The position numbers and the translations under genes are program-made. A stretch of DNA of 64,000 nt from an uncultured Lachnospiraceae bacterium. Its GTDB lineage: Bacteria > Bacillota > Clostridia > Lachnospirales > Lachnospiraceae. Position 1 is the first letter of the stretch; each line of letters opens with the position of its first letter. The notes under the pieces were generated by a model. It did no database searches, had not been told where the DNA came from, and saw nothing but the letters and a program-made list of their open reading frames with translations. Location: assembly GCA_910585605.1 (NCBI GenBank), contig CAJUFL010000002.1:62001-126000 (forward strand), given 5' to 3'. This document shows positions 25,830-34,282 of the stretch, in pieces.

Positions 25830-26518
25830 ACCAATTCCTCCATTTTGCGAATATTTTGTTTCCCTTCCATAATTATCAGATACATTATAAAACATACTAC
25901 TGCAAACCAGATTCCTGTATATCTGGTCTGATAAATCCAGCTATACTGTAATATGCTAAACTCCATCATTGCACTTACAAATATCCCCAGTCCAGCACAG
26001 GCATAAATTCCATCCTTTCCGGAAATTGTTCTTACCAGAATCAGACTTCCATATGCGGTAAACAGGTACGGAACAAGCAGATATAACACCGTTTCCAAAA
26101 GGTTTCCCCCTGCTAACAGGGCAAGAATCATTTCCAACACAATATTTGCTATGCCTACAATAACCATTCTTGCCAAAACCACACTCTTTAATGAAAATCT
26201 CGCAGACATTTCCAATTCACTCATTCCCCATGTAATGGAACGAACACTTTCCGACACACCGACTACTGCAAGAAACGGCAGCATTGCAAGAATGGTGCAA
26301 AATACCCATTCCCTGTAAATATTTCCCATTACTACGGCTACACCAAACAGGATAGCGGATGCAATCCATTCCCATTTAGTAATGTAAAAGCACTGCATCC
26401 ACAGCATACTTCCGATATTCAAGGGAGGTAATTCTGCTTTTCGAAAAAATGCTCTTTTCCCGGCAGGTTTGGGTGCCTCATATATTTCTTTCAGCTGCTT
26501 TCTCATTTTCTGATTCAT
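25820..26518 (-). CDS. Membrane protein of the ECF-sigma/ABC unit
   Basis: A 232-residue protein with a basic cytoplasmic N-terminus of about 50 residues and six membrane helices. I recognise no named family. Its position between an ECF sigma factor and an ABC exporter is where such operons usually encode the anti-sigma or sensor subunit, so it may hold the sigma factor at the membrane. AAAGGAG precedes the ATG, and the gene overlaps the sigma gene by 41 bp. Confidence 0.65.
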   Translation of the reverse strand: MNQKMRKQLKEIYEAPKPAGKRAFFRKAELPPLNIGSMLWMQCFYITKWEWIASAILFGVAVVMGNIYREWVFCTILAMLPFLAVVGVSESVRSITWGMSELEMSARFSLKSVVLARMVIVGIANIVLEMILALLAGGNLLETVLYLLVPYLFTAYGSLILVRTISGKDGIYACAGLGIFVSAMMEFSILQYSWIYQTRYTGIWFAVVCFIMYLIIMEGKQNIRKMEELVWN

Positions 26519-26960
26519 CCGAAATTCTCCTTTCCAATTTTTTTAATACACTCTTTGTTTCCCTGTATAACGCAAATCTGGAAATTCCATAAAAGTTTGC
26601 CAGATCCGAAACCGGAACCTCATTCACATACCGGAGCAGCACCAATTCCCTCTCATGTTCTGTAAGCTCATGCAGTGCCTGCCTGAGTATGACCGAATCC
26701 AACAATGCACTTTCCATATCTTCACCGGGCAGATTATCTGAACGCTCCAAAGGCTTCCTTTTCCGATATTCATCTATACAGAGATTTCTTGCAACGGTAT
26801 ATAAAAATGCCAGCGGCCGCCCGGTATTCTCTATCCCCCTGCTTTCAAAATATCTCAGGAAGGCTTCTTGCGTAATATCCTCAGCTAATTGTGTATGGCG
26901 GAGCCTGTAATAACAATATCGGTAAACCCGGTCATACTGCTCCTCAAGATCGATTGACAT
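26478..26960 (-). CDS. ECF-type RNA polymerase sigma factor
   Basis: A 160-residue sigma-70 family protein with region 2 (YRYCYYRLRHTQLAEDITQEAFLR, DEYRKRK) and region 4 (LHELTEHERELVLLRYVNEV ... GISRFALYRETKSVLKKL). It would direct polymerase to its own operon and perhaps others in response to envelope or antibiotic stress. The start at 26960 is set by GGGAGG. No classic ECF AAC/CGT promoter was evident upstream. Confidence 0.88.
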   Translation of the reverse strand: MSIDLEEQYDRVYRYCYYRLRHTQLAEDITQEAFLRYFESRGIENTGRPLAFLYTVARNLCIDEYRKRKPLERSDNLPGEDMESALLDSVILRQALHELTEHERELVLLRYVNEVPVSDLANFYGISRFALYRETKSVLKKLERRISDESENEKAAERNI

Positions 26961-27031
26961 ACAAGATTCCTCCCTTATATTGAGCACTTAATAAACAGCT
27001 TGCTGTAAATTCAGTGCCAAAATACACTTGA

Positions 27032-27117
27032 CCACTTAGCCATGCCTTTATACTTAGCGAGGTTTCCCTGATCTTAGTATGAAGGTATGCTTTAGCTGGT
27101 ATTTTCGAGCTTAGTGG
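27032..27117. repeat. Imperfect long inverted repeat in ECF-operon upstream region
   Basis: CCACTTAGC (27032-27040) pairs with GCTTAGTGG (27109-27117). Inside it, CATGCCTTTATACTTAG (27041-27057) pairs with CTTAGTATGAAGGTATG (27073-27089) at 14 of 17 positions. It has no coding potential. The rest of the 27.0-27.25 kb spacer holds only the terminator at 27187-27231. Confidence 0.55.
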
Positions 27118-27186
27118 ACATAGTGTTTCCTACATAATGTTTAACGGATAACCCAGTTAAATGTGCGGAAATTTCTAAAATATTAT

Positions 27187-27231
27187 AAAAAAGTAACATT
27201 TGCCTTATCATACAACAAATGTTACTTTTTT
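27187..27231 (-). terminator. Strong bidirectional terminator after the HEAT-like gene
   Basis: AAAAAAGTAACATTTG (27187-27202) pairs perfectly with CAAATGTTACTTTTTT (27216-27231). The U-run serves the reverse-strand gene ending at 27249. Confidence 0.9.
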
Positions 27232-27248
27232 ATCTCTATTTAACAAAC

Positions 27249-28382
27249 TTATGATTTCCTTGCATATTTCAGTTCCAGCTTCATCGTCTCATACTCATGC
27301 TGGCTAAATTCCTTACGATGGCTCTCTATTTTTTGTTCAATCTCGTCTGCCAGCTCATTGGATGCGGAACAATACATGGATTTTACCCAAATTCCTCTCC
27401 AGATTATGCTGTGGTACGGCTCCTCTTTTATTTCACATAAATCCAGCAGACAGGACACCTTCTTCCATCCAGGCTCTTTTACCAAAAGCAGCAGTGCATA
27501 CCGTTTCACCATGGGATTATCACATTGTAAAAACAGCTGCTTTAAAAAATCCACTCCGTGATGAACTCCCCATTTCCTACTGCCCATAAATGCTATTTTT
27601 ATAAGGGCTGGCTCGTCTGCCTGAAGATATTTGGCATATAACTCCTGTCCCTCTTCCTTTAATAAATTTGATAAAGAAAGCAATGCCGCCTTCACCACTT
27701 TTGGCTGTCTGGATTGTAAATACGGCATTACATACTGCACATGGTCTTTATCCCCATTTTCTCCAATTCCCAAAACCGCTATATAAGAATCCCTTTTTTC
27801 CAATTCCGATAAATAGAAATCAACTATGGATATCTCCGTATGCTTCTCTATCATAAAACGTGCCAGTTCTCTGACTGCCTTACATTCATCCATTAGCAGC
27901 CCCTCTGCCCCATTCCATATATCCTTCCTGACCGAATACCACATTTCTGCCGCATACCGTCTGACTGCACTGCTTTTATCTCTTATATACCGGTTATAAT
28001 CTGCTTCCTGTAATCCAAATCTCCCAATAATAGCATGTATCAATATCCTTTTTGCAAATATGGACTTTTCCTTTTGCATCACCATTTCCATTTTCGCCCT
28101 GTCAAAAACCTCATGCCTGCATACAAAGCGGTAAAAACCATTTCTAACCGGAAGGGAATAGGATGCTATTTCGTTCAAATCCATTTCCAGTATGTATTCC
28201 TCCAACCGTTTCGCTATTGCATCGTTAATGTCCTGTAAATGCCGGTCACTCCTCCGCATAGAATTTTTTACTTTGAGAACAGCCGGTAGTGATTGAAACA
28301 GCTCTACCGGCTGTGCACTGTCTGCTCTAATAAGTGCACCTTTATAAGCTTCCTGTCGGACAGCTTCTACCCAGTCATTCAT
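27249..28382 (-). CDS. HEAT-repeat-like hypothetical protein
   Basis: A 377-residue soluble all-helical protein with several HEAT-like units (SSAVRRYAAEMWYSVRKD, ECKAVRELARFMIEKH, QPKVVKAALLSLSNLL, NPMVKRYALLLLVKEPG). Such scaffolds bind proteins or nucleic acids. No enzymatic motif is visible and I recognise no specific family. It is followed by a strong terminator and preceded at short distance by the phosphoesterase gene, with which it may be co-transcribed. Confidence 0.65.
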   Translation of the reverse strand: MNDWVEAVRQEAYKGALIRADSAQPVELFQSLPAVLKVKNSMRRSDRHLQDINDAIAKRLEEYILEMDLNEIASYSLPVRNGFYRFVCRHEVFDRAKMEMVMQKEKSIFAKRILIHAIIGRFGLQEADYNRYIRDKSSAVRRYAAEMWYSVRKDIWNGAEGLLMDECKAVRELARFMIEKHTEISIVDFYLSELEKRDSYIAVLGIGENGDKDHVQYVMPYLQSRQPKVVKAALLSLSNLLKEEGQELYAKYLQADEPALIKIAFMGSRKWGVHHGVDFLKQLFLQCDNPMVKRYALLLLVKEPGWKKVSCLLDLCEIKEEPYHSIIWRGIWVKSMYCSASNELADEIEQKIESHRKEFSQHEYETMKLELKYARKS

Positions 28383-28419
28383 GCGAAGAATAAAATAGGG
28401 TAATGTATCCTTAACATTC

Positions 28420-29274
28420 TTATTTCTTACCCAACTCTACACATACGATTTCCGGTCTGTTAAAAATACGAACAGGTATGATACTATTTCCCAACCCTCT
28501 GCTCACGATCATGGAAGTATCATTTGCCTCATAAAGACCTTCTGTATATTCCGGGAAGAATCCCTGATCCGGTGCCACAATTCCACCTATCCACGGCAGT
28601 CTCACCTGCCCACCATGGGCATGTCCGGCCAGTACCAGGTCCATTTTTGCATTACTATATGAAAGAAGGTTCTGCGGTTCATGAGCCAGAAGAACTGTAA
28701 ATTTTTCTTCTGCTGATAAATCTTTCCTGTCATCGGAAATTAACTGCTGCAAAGTATTATCTACTAAATTAGAATCATCCAGTCCAAACAAAAAAAAGCT
28801 GTCCTGTTTTACCCTGATTTCTTCTTTCCCATTATTAAGACAGTTTACCCCTTCCTGCTCTAACAGTTCCAGTAATGCCGCTTCGGTATCCTCTCCCAGC
28901 CATTTTTCATGATTCCCCGTTACATAATACACCGGTGCCATCAAAACGGCACCACGGATGAATTCCATCGCCTTTTCCATATCCGTATGATTGCTGTCCA
29001 CCAGATCCCCTGTTACCACAATCAAATCGGGGTTACAGACCTTGATCTTTTCTAACAGTCTTTTCTGATTTTTTCCAAATCGCTTGTTATGTAAATCAGA
29101 AATCTGTACAATCCGATAGCCATCTAAATCTTCTCCGATTTTATCCGTTTCGAATACATACCGGGACGTAACTAAGGCATTGTTCTGCCAGAAAAAGAAA
29201 AGAAGCAGGCATATACTAATACCAAATATCCATATACATTTTTTCATCCGTTTCCTTTGGGAATGCCCTGCCAT
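28420..29274 (-). CDS. Membrane-anchored metallophosphoesterase (YkuE/YaeI-like)
   Basis: A 284-residue protein with an N-terminal membrane anchor (about residues 13-28) and a calcineurin-like catalytic domain showing the metal ligands in order: QISDLHNK, VVTGDLVDSNH, VTGNHEKW and LAGHAHGGQVRLP. Relatives act outside the membrane on nucleotides or lipid phosphates; B. subtilis YkuE is a wall-associated Mn/Zn phosphoesterase. Substrate here is unknown. GAGGAAT precedes the ATG. Confidence 0.85.
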   Translation of the reverse strand: MAGHSQRKRMKKCIWIFGISICLLLFFFWQNNALVTSRYVFETDKIGEDLDGYRIVQISDLHNKRFGKNQKRLLEKIKVCNPDLIVVTGDLVDSNHTDMEKAMEFIRGAVLMAPVYYVTGNHEKWLGEDTEAALLELLEQEGVNCLNNGKEEIRVKQDSFFLFGLDDSNLVDNTLQQLISDDRKDLSAEEKFTVLLAHEPQNLLSYSNAKMDLVLAGHAHGGQVRLPWIGGIVAPDQGFFPEYTEGLYEANDTSMIVSRGLGNSIIPVRIFNRPEIVCVELGKK

Positions 29275-29318
29275 TCGTTATTCCTCATTACTAATTTTTT
29301 GATTCTTATATTTTATCA

Positions 29319-29522
29319 TTAATGCCCCTCTATATTGTCTGCAAAAGGTGCCAAATCCATATAATATATCAAAAAACACTCCTCATCCTCATCGGGTATT
29401 TTCAACATATCATAAACACGAGATAAATATCCGTACTCTTCATGTGCTTTTTTCACATCTGATAATTTCTCAATTTGGAAACTCCACTCATCCATATCAG
29501 CATAATCTTTAAGACATTTCAA
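29319..29522 (-). CDS. Small hypothetical protein or gene fragment (up to 67 aa)
   Basis: An acidic 67-residue reading frame ending DLAPFADNIEGH. It has only a TTG start at 29522 with no ribosome site and an in-frame stop directly before it. It could be the C-terminal remnant of a larger gene, possibly of the immunity-protein type given the style of its sequence. Expression is doubtful. Confidence 0.35.
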   Translation of the reverse strand: MKCLKDYADMDEWSFQIEKLSDVKKAHEEYGYLSRVYDMLKIPDEDEECFLIYYMDLAPFADNIEGH

Positions 29523-29610
29523 TCAAACTAATTCTAAATATTCATTGTACTAGTGTGTTAAATTATAGCATAACATTTGTTGCTCTGCATTAAAATTCTC
29601 CTTCACAGTA

Positions 29611-29670
29611 GCCGCCAAATGTATATGCAGATATTCTCACTTGGCTCGTTGCTCGAGGAAATTAAAGCTG
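29611..29670. repeat. Dispersed intergenic repeat, copy 2
   Basis: The second copy of the 60-bp element found at 8744-8803, with core CTTGGCTCGTTGCTCG. It lies in the spacer downstream of the ABC permease stop. Apart from it the 29523-29745 spacer holds nothing I can name. Confidence 0.55.
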
Positions 29671-29745
29671 TCCTAATAAACGAACAATAATCTCATAACT
29701 AAAATGCACATGACCAAAAAATATTACGAAAGGTAATACCTTCAC

Positions 29746-30438
29746 CTATTCCAGTCCATATTTCCTGTATGCAACGATAAACAGTGCAGCAAAAAACAAC
29801 ATATTTACCACCATGATACCGATATTCTCTATTTCAAGATGCACGGTGCTGATCCGGTCAAGCATAATGCTGATTTGTTCTGAATATATGAATTTTGCTA
29901 TCTTCCCGATTGTAGTATTAAACATTGACAGCATCGGCATAAATGAAAAAATCATCATAACAGGTACGGCAACCGAAGACGCCATGATCTGTGTTTTACT
30001 CCAGATACCGATTGCTGCTCCTATCAGTACAGATGCCAAAATGCCGATTGCCATAATCATTATAAAATAAAGTCTTTCCTGTGGTTTGTAACTGCCGGCC
30101 ATACAGATTACCACTGTCCCCATCATGCAGGCAGCCCAAATATAACTTCCGATTCCCAATAAATACTGGTGCGGTTTTACATTCGACATCATCAATACAC
30201 GAAGCGTATTTTTTTCTTTCTCCTCTGCTATCACAGCAGCCATACTCGTCAACGGTGCCATTCCCATGTACATGACAGCAAACAAATTCACAAAAAAATT
30301 TTCCGGCATCCCATCTATTTTTATTGCATTATTCATAATCAGAGTGAGAACCGGAAACATGATAAACTGAATTAAGACCGTTTTGTTTCCCCATGTATCC
30401 TTTAATTGTTTTTTCAAAATAGCAGCAATATTATTCAT
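29746..30438 (-). CDS. ABC-2 permease of the second LytTR module
   Basis: A 230-residue permease with six helices in the ABC-2 arrangement; ERREKNT-like EEKEKNTLRVLMMSNVKP after helix 2 is the conserved coupling segment. It is co-translated with the ATPase gene (8-bp overlap). With the DUF3021 and LytTR genes upstream it forms a LytTR regulatory system with a peptide or drug exporter, a common layout in Firmicutes. Substrate unknown. Confidence 0.85.
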   Translation of the reverse strand: MNNIAAILKKQLKDTWGNKTVLIQFIMFPVLTLIMNNAIKIDGMPENFFVNLFAVMYMGMAPLTSMAAVIAEEKEKNTLRVLMMSNVKPHQYLLGIGSYIWAACMMGTVVICMAGSYKPQERLYFIMIMAIGILASVLIGAAIGIWSKTQIMASSVAVPVMMIFSFMPMLSMFNTTIGKIAKFIYSEQISIMLDRISTVHLEIENIGIMVVNMLFFAALFIVAYRKYGLE

Positions 30439-31288
30439 AGCAGTCCAGCTCCTTTCCTGTCAATTGGGTAAAAACGCTTTCAAGAGTTGGCTCCGTAGAA
30501 TGTATTGCTTCAATGGCATCTTTTTCCAAATATTCCTTCATTTGAAGAGCAGAGGCACTGCTGTTTTCCAGTAAAACCATCTCTCCATCTTTCAAAGTCA
30601 CCCGGAACTTATTTAGATAATTATATTTTCTGCAAATATCCACTGGTTTTCCATATTCTATAATCTGTCCTTCATGTAACAGTGCCACTTGGTCACAGAG
30701 ACTTTCCGCTTCAAACATATTATGCGTTGTAAGAAAGATTGTCGTCCCTCTCTCCCTCTGCTCTGATAAAACGGTATGTATTTCTTTTGTCGTAACAGGG
30801 TCCAGTCCAGAAGTTGGTTCATCAAGAAATAATATTTCCGCATGATTCATTAGTGCCCTTGCCAGAGATAATCTGTTTTTCATGCCTTTTGAAAGTTTTG
30901 AAACTGCCTTATTACGGTCGTCATACAATTCGATTCTTTTCAGAATCTCTGCAATTCTTTTATGCGGAACATGATAAATATCTGCATAAAACAACAAATT
31001 ATCATATACTGATAACCGGTCATATAATCCAAAGCTGTCCATCATGATTCCCATTTTTCCATGCTCCAAAACACTTAACTCTCTTGTATCTTTTCCCAAA
31101 ATACCTGCATATCCGCTATCCTGCACCAACTGTCCCGTAAGAATTTTAATCAAGGTGGTCTTCCCTGCTCCAGAGGGACCTAACAATCCAAAAATCTCTC
31201 CTTTTTGTATTTCAAAAGTAACCGTGTCCAAAATTTGCTTCCCTGCAAATCTGATGGAAAGCTCCCTTACTGTCATCGCATTTCTCAT
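30431..31288 (-). CDS. ABC transporter ATP-binding protein of the LytTR module
   Basis: A 285-residue ATPase: Walker A GPSGAGKTTLIK, signature LSKGMKNRLSLARAL, Walker B ILFLDEPTSGLDP and the switch H in LTTHNM. The Q-loop is unusual: GIMMDSFGLYD has M where Gln is normal. The C-terminal extension of about 70 residues may be regulatory. It lies 1 bp after the DUF3021 stop and partners the permease downstream. Confidence 0.92.
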   Translation of the reverse strand: MRNAMTVRELSIRFAGKQILDTVTFEIQKGEIFGLLGPSGAGKTTLIKILTGQLVQDSGYAGILGKDTRELSVLEHGKMGIMMDSFGLYDRLSVYDNLLFYADIYHVPHKRIAEILKRIELYDDRNKAVSKLSKGMKNRLSLARALMNHAEILFLDEPTSGLDPVTTKEIHTVLSEQRERGTTIFLTTHNMFEAESLCDQVALLHEGQIIEYGKPVDICRKYNYLNKFRVTLKDGEMVLLENSSASALQMKEYLEKDAIEAIHSTEPTLESVFTQLTGKELDCYE

Positions 31289-31289
31289 T

Positions 31290-31766
31290 TTATTTTTCCT
31301 CCCCTGCTTTCAATCTTTTAAGTGCTTCTTCCATTTGCTTGTTCTCTGTCTTTTCCTTTATTATCATTACCAGATAACTTACAGCAAACGATATTCCAAA
31401 ACAAATCAAGAACATTACCCATGGCTGCCACATATTTGCCGGAAACCAATGAAATATTATCACAAAAGCAGCTATTACCATGACAATTACCGTCAGCATG
31501 CAAATCGTCCTTAGCCAAATCGGCATTTTTTTAATAAAAATATCTGTAAAGAACACAAACCGGATACCTACTATTAAAACAGATACACATAAAAACTGAA
31601 AAGCAACTTTTGCAGGAATGCCTTTGTTTCCCAGCCCAAACATAGCAGAAAAACCCTTTGCAGACTCCCCAAATATAAGACAAAAAACATTCAGCGTCAG
31701 CATTGCAAATCCAAATACAATAAATACCTGCCCTATATAATCAAAAATGGTTTTCTTTTCTTCCAT
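31290..31766 (-). CDS. DUF3021 family membrane protein
   Basis: A 158-residue membrane protein with four helices and a charged C-terminal coil (EKTENKQMEEALKRLKAGEEK), typical of DUF3021. In this class of module the protein is the inhibitory partner of the LytTR activator. It is directly adjacent to the LytTR stop codon, so translation is coupled. Confidence 0.82.
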   Translation of the reverse strand: MEEKKTIFDYIGQVFIVFGFAMLTLNVFCLIFGESAKGFSAMFGLGNKGIPAKVAFQFLCVSVLIVGIRFVFFTDIFIKKMPIWLRTICMLTVIVMVIAAFVIIFHWFPANMWQPWVMFLICFGISFAVSYLVMIIKEKTENKQMEEALKRLKAGEEK

Positions 31767-32207
31767 TTATATCACCCCCAATCTTTTTTTCAATTCATCG
31801 GCGTACTGCCTTGACGCAATAATCTGCTCACCATTGGACATCGTAACACGAATTTTTCTGTTAATATCCGCTTTCAGGGACTGAATATTTTGCAAATGAA
31901 TAAGAAATGATTTACTCACCCGGAAAAACCCATATTCCCCAAGCCGCTGCTCTAATTCATATAACCGGAATTCCGATTCGTACACCTCATCAGATGTATA
32001 GATAAAACATCTCCTATCCACACTTTCTATATATATGATCCGTGCAACATCCAGTAAATGGGTTTCACCATCTTTTTTTGCTGTCATTTGATGATTCATC
32101 ATTCGCAGGGTCGCTAATATCTTTTCCACATCGGCTGTCAGCTGTTTGCAGGTAACAGAAATATTTAAATCCTCCGCCTTTTCATCAACAATAATCTCTA
32201 TCTTCAA
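31767..32207 (-). CDS. LytTR DNA-binding regulator without receiver
   Basis: A 146-residue protein. A short N-terminal region precedes a LytTR domain (DVARIIYIESVDRRCFIY; YGFFRVSKSFLIHL; NGEQIIASRQYADEL). It closely parallels the protein at 5018-5479. It is the first gene of the LytTR-DUF3021-ATPase-permease operon. A 22-bp-spaced direct repeat about 95 bp upstream is the likely self-binding site. Confidence 0.88.
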   Translation of the reverse strand: MKIEIIVDEKAEDLNISVTCKQLTADVEKILATLRMMNHQMTAKKDGETHLLDVARIIYIESVDRRCFIYTSDEVYESEFRLYELEQRLGEYGFFRVSKSFLIHLQNIQSLKADINRKIRVTMSNGEQIIASRQYADELKKRLGVI

Positions 32208-32302
32208 AATCTCTCCGCCTTTCCAATTTTACTATATCATATGTCACCAATTTTCTTTGAAAATTGATGGACTGCTTCACCTGCTCTTTGTACATATTAC
32301 AC

Positions 32303-32333
32303 CCCTTAAGAAATGTTTATCAATCCCTTAAAC
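32303..32333 (-). promoter_or_regulatory. LytTR-type direct repeat of the second module
   Basis: CCCTTAAGA (32303-32311) and CCCTTAAAC (32325-32333) start 22 bp apart on the forward strand, in the spacer upstream of the LytTR gene. Repeat length and spacing fit LytTR dimers. The base sequence differs from the repeat of the first module. Confidence 0.5.
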
Positions 32334-32406
32334 ATATGATGCCCATTTTGATACATAAGCTGCCATTTCTCTGGATTCAATAAAAAAAGAACTTACCTCG
32401 TTTTGA

Positions 32407-32474
32407 TGTAACCATTGACATTACACCAATCCAGTGTTATAGTATCTTTACCGGTTGTAATAATAATCATTACA
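32407..32474 (+). promoter_or_regulatory. SirTM operon promoter with two TGTAA-N9-TTACA operators
   Basis: TTGACA (32415-32420), 17 bp, extended -10 TGTTATAGT (TATAGT 32438-32443) form a strong promoter. Two inverted repeats of the same design, TGTAA-N9-TTACA, lie at 32407-32425 over the -35 box and at 32456-32474 in the early leader. This implies repression by an unidentified dimeric regulator. Confidence 0.7.
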
Positions 32475-32503
32475 GCAAAAATATTTTTTAGGAGATACTT
32501 ATT

Positions 32504-33436
32504 ATGAAAATTCCAATGGTTTATGCAAATGATTATTTTTTTCAAGATATTCCTTATGAAGAGCAAATCAGGCTTGCTGCTAAAATGATCAAAGCTTCCG
32601 ATATGGTACTGATCGGTGCTGGTGCCGGTGCTTCTGCTGCTGCCGGACTCACGTACAGTGGAAAACGGTTTACAGTAAATTTTTCGGAATTTATAGAAAA
32701 ATACGGTTTCGCAAATATGCCGGATATGTATGCAGCAGGATTTTATCCCTTCCCCACCGAGGAAGCAAAATGGGGATACTGGTCAAAGCACAGCATGATA
32801 AACCGTTTTCTGCCGCCTGCCCTTCCTCTGTATCAGATGCTTTATCAAATGGTACAGGGTAAAGAACATTTTGTTTTAACAACCAATGTGGACCATCAGT
32901 TCCAGAAAGCCGGCTTTGCCGACGAAAACATTTTTGCAACACAAGGGGATTACGGTATGATACAATGTGAAAAAGGCTGTCATGCAAAAACCTATGATGC
33001 GGAAGAATTGTTCCGGCAGATGGAGCAGGCAAGACATGACTGTGTCATCCCCTCTTACATGATTCCCAAATGTCCTGTCTGCGGCGGCAATATGGCTATG
33101 CATCTCCGCTGTGACCAATATTTTGTGGAGGATAAACACTGGCATGAAGCAGCTGCACGGTATGAAGCATTTCTTGAGCGTATGGCTGACCAAAAGACTG
33201 TATTATTGGAACTGGGGGTGGGATTCAACACACCTGCCATCATTCGTTTTCCTTTTGAGAAAATGATGCGGGAATATCATCATTTTTCCCTTATCCGCTT
33301 GAACCTGAAGGAAGCCTTTATTCCAAAAAGCGTCAAGGAAAGAGCAGTGGGCATCAATATGGATATGGAACAGGTAATAGCCCACCTATGCAAAAAATTG
33401 AATGTTGAGGTGATGAAAATAAATGAAGCAAAATGA
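32504..33436 (+). CDS. SirTM-type sirtuin (protein ADP-ribosyltransferase)
   Basis: A 310-residue Rossmann-fold sirtuin of the macrodomain-linked class. Seen: NAD-binding GAGAGASAAAGLTYSG (about 38-53), TNVDHQFQKAGF (about 126-137) and TQGDYGMIQC (about 146-155), where Gln stands in for the catalytic His of deacetylases, plus two zinc-binding Cys pairs (CEKGC, CPVCG). These N, D and Q residues match known SirTMs, which ADP-ribosylate a lipoyl carrier protein in Staphylococcus and Streptococcus. Here the carrier and lipoate ligase genes are not adjacent. The gene overlaps the macrodomain gene by 14 bp. Confidence 0.85.
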   Translation: MKIPMVYANDYFFQDIPYEEQIRLAAKMIKASDMVLIGAGAGASAAAGLTYSGKRFTVNFSEFIEKYGFANMPDMYAAGFYPFPTEEAKWGYWSKHSMINRFLPPALPLYQMLYQMVQGKEHFVLTTNVDHQFQKAGFADENIFATQGDYGMIQCEKGCHAKTYDAEELFRQMEQARHDCVIPSYMIPKCPVCGGNMAMHLRCDQYFVEDKHWHEAAARYEAFLERMADQKTVLLELGVGFNTPAIIRFPFEKMMREYHHFSLIRLNLKEAFIPKSVKERAVGINMDMEQVIAHLCKKLNVEVMKINEAK

Positions 33437-34253
33437 TATTATGAATAGCTTTCTTTCCTGCCTGAGGGAGGATTCTGACGAATACCAAAGCCTTAAATTT
33501 CCGAATACAACGGAAGAACAGAAAACACTCATCCGTTCACTTATGAACATCCGTATGCCGAAAGCAATACCTGAAAAGCTGCTCCATGCACAGAATCTGT
33601 ATTTACAGGAAGAGTCAGCATTAAAGGGAACTATTCCCCTATCAGAAATCCCTACTGTCAGGGAAACATATAACAGCAGCCATCCTTTTGCAGATAGAAT
33701 TTCAATTTGGCAGGGAGATATCACAAGACTATGCACAGGAGCCATCGTAAATGCTGCCAACTCCCAAATGTTAGGATGCTTTGTCCCCTGCCACCGATGC
33801 ATTGATAATGCAATACACAGTGCGGCAGGCTTGCAGCTCCGGGAAGAATGTAATCATATTATGAATCGGAAACGAATTCAATACGGCAGACAATATGAGG
33901 AACCGGTCGGAACAGCCATCCTCACAGACAGCTACAATCTCCCCTGTGATCATGTGATCCACACTGTCGGTCCCATTGTACATAACGGGCTGACAGAATC
34001 GTTACGACAGGATTTACGCAACTGCTATGAAAGTGTACTGAACTGCTGTATGGATAATGGAATTGCCTCTGTTGCCTTCTGCTGTATTTCAACAGGAGAA
34101 TTTCATTTTCCAAATGAAGAGGCTGCAACAATTGCTGTAGAAACTGTAACAAACTTTCTCACTTCTCATGCAGACTGCGGTATATATAGAATTCTGTTTA
34201 ACGTATTTAAAGACACAGACAAAACCATTTACGAAAAAATCTTAGGGCATTAA
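33423..34253 (+). CDS. Zinc-dependent macrodomain ADP-ribose hydrolase
   Basis: A 276-residue protein with a helical N-terminal region of about 85 residues and a macrodomain: WQGDITRLCTGAIVNAANS, then MLGCFVPCHRCIDNAIHSAAG, whose Cys/His set is typical of the Zn-macro class, and CCISTGEFHFP near residue 220. It should remove ADP-ribose from the protein modified by the neighbouring SirTM, making the modification reversible. It is translated through the sirtuin stop codon and ended by a terminator. Confidence 0.88.
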   Translation: MKQNDIMNSFLSCLREDSDEYQSLKFPNTTEEQKTLIRSLMNIRMPKAIPEKLLHAQNLYLQEESALKGTIPLSEIPTVRETYNSSHPFADRISIWQGDITRLCTGAIVNAANSQMLGCFVPCHRCIDNAIHSAAGLQLREECNHIMNRKRIQYGRQYEEPVGTAILTDSYNLPCDHVIHTVGPIVHNGLTESLRQDLRNCYESVLNCCMDNGIASVAFCCISTGEFHFPNEEAATIAVETVTNFLTSHADCGIYRILFNVFKDTDKTIYEKILGH

Positions 34254-34270
34254 AGCACCCTAAGATTTTT
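34234..34270. terminator. Bidirectional terminator between macrodomain and 34.3-kb gene
   Basis: AAAAAATCTTAGGG (34234-34247) pairs with CCCTAAGATTTTT (34258-34270). The stem includes the end of the macrodomain reading frame and serves both convergent genes. Confidence 0.85.
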
Positions 34271-34282
34271 GTCCTTACTTTG

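Noticed and set aside
32504..34253. SIR2-type phage-defence system
   Set aside because: The sirtuin has SirTM active-site residues and a macrodomain partner, not the fused or Thoeris-like architectures of defence SIR2 proteins.
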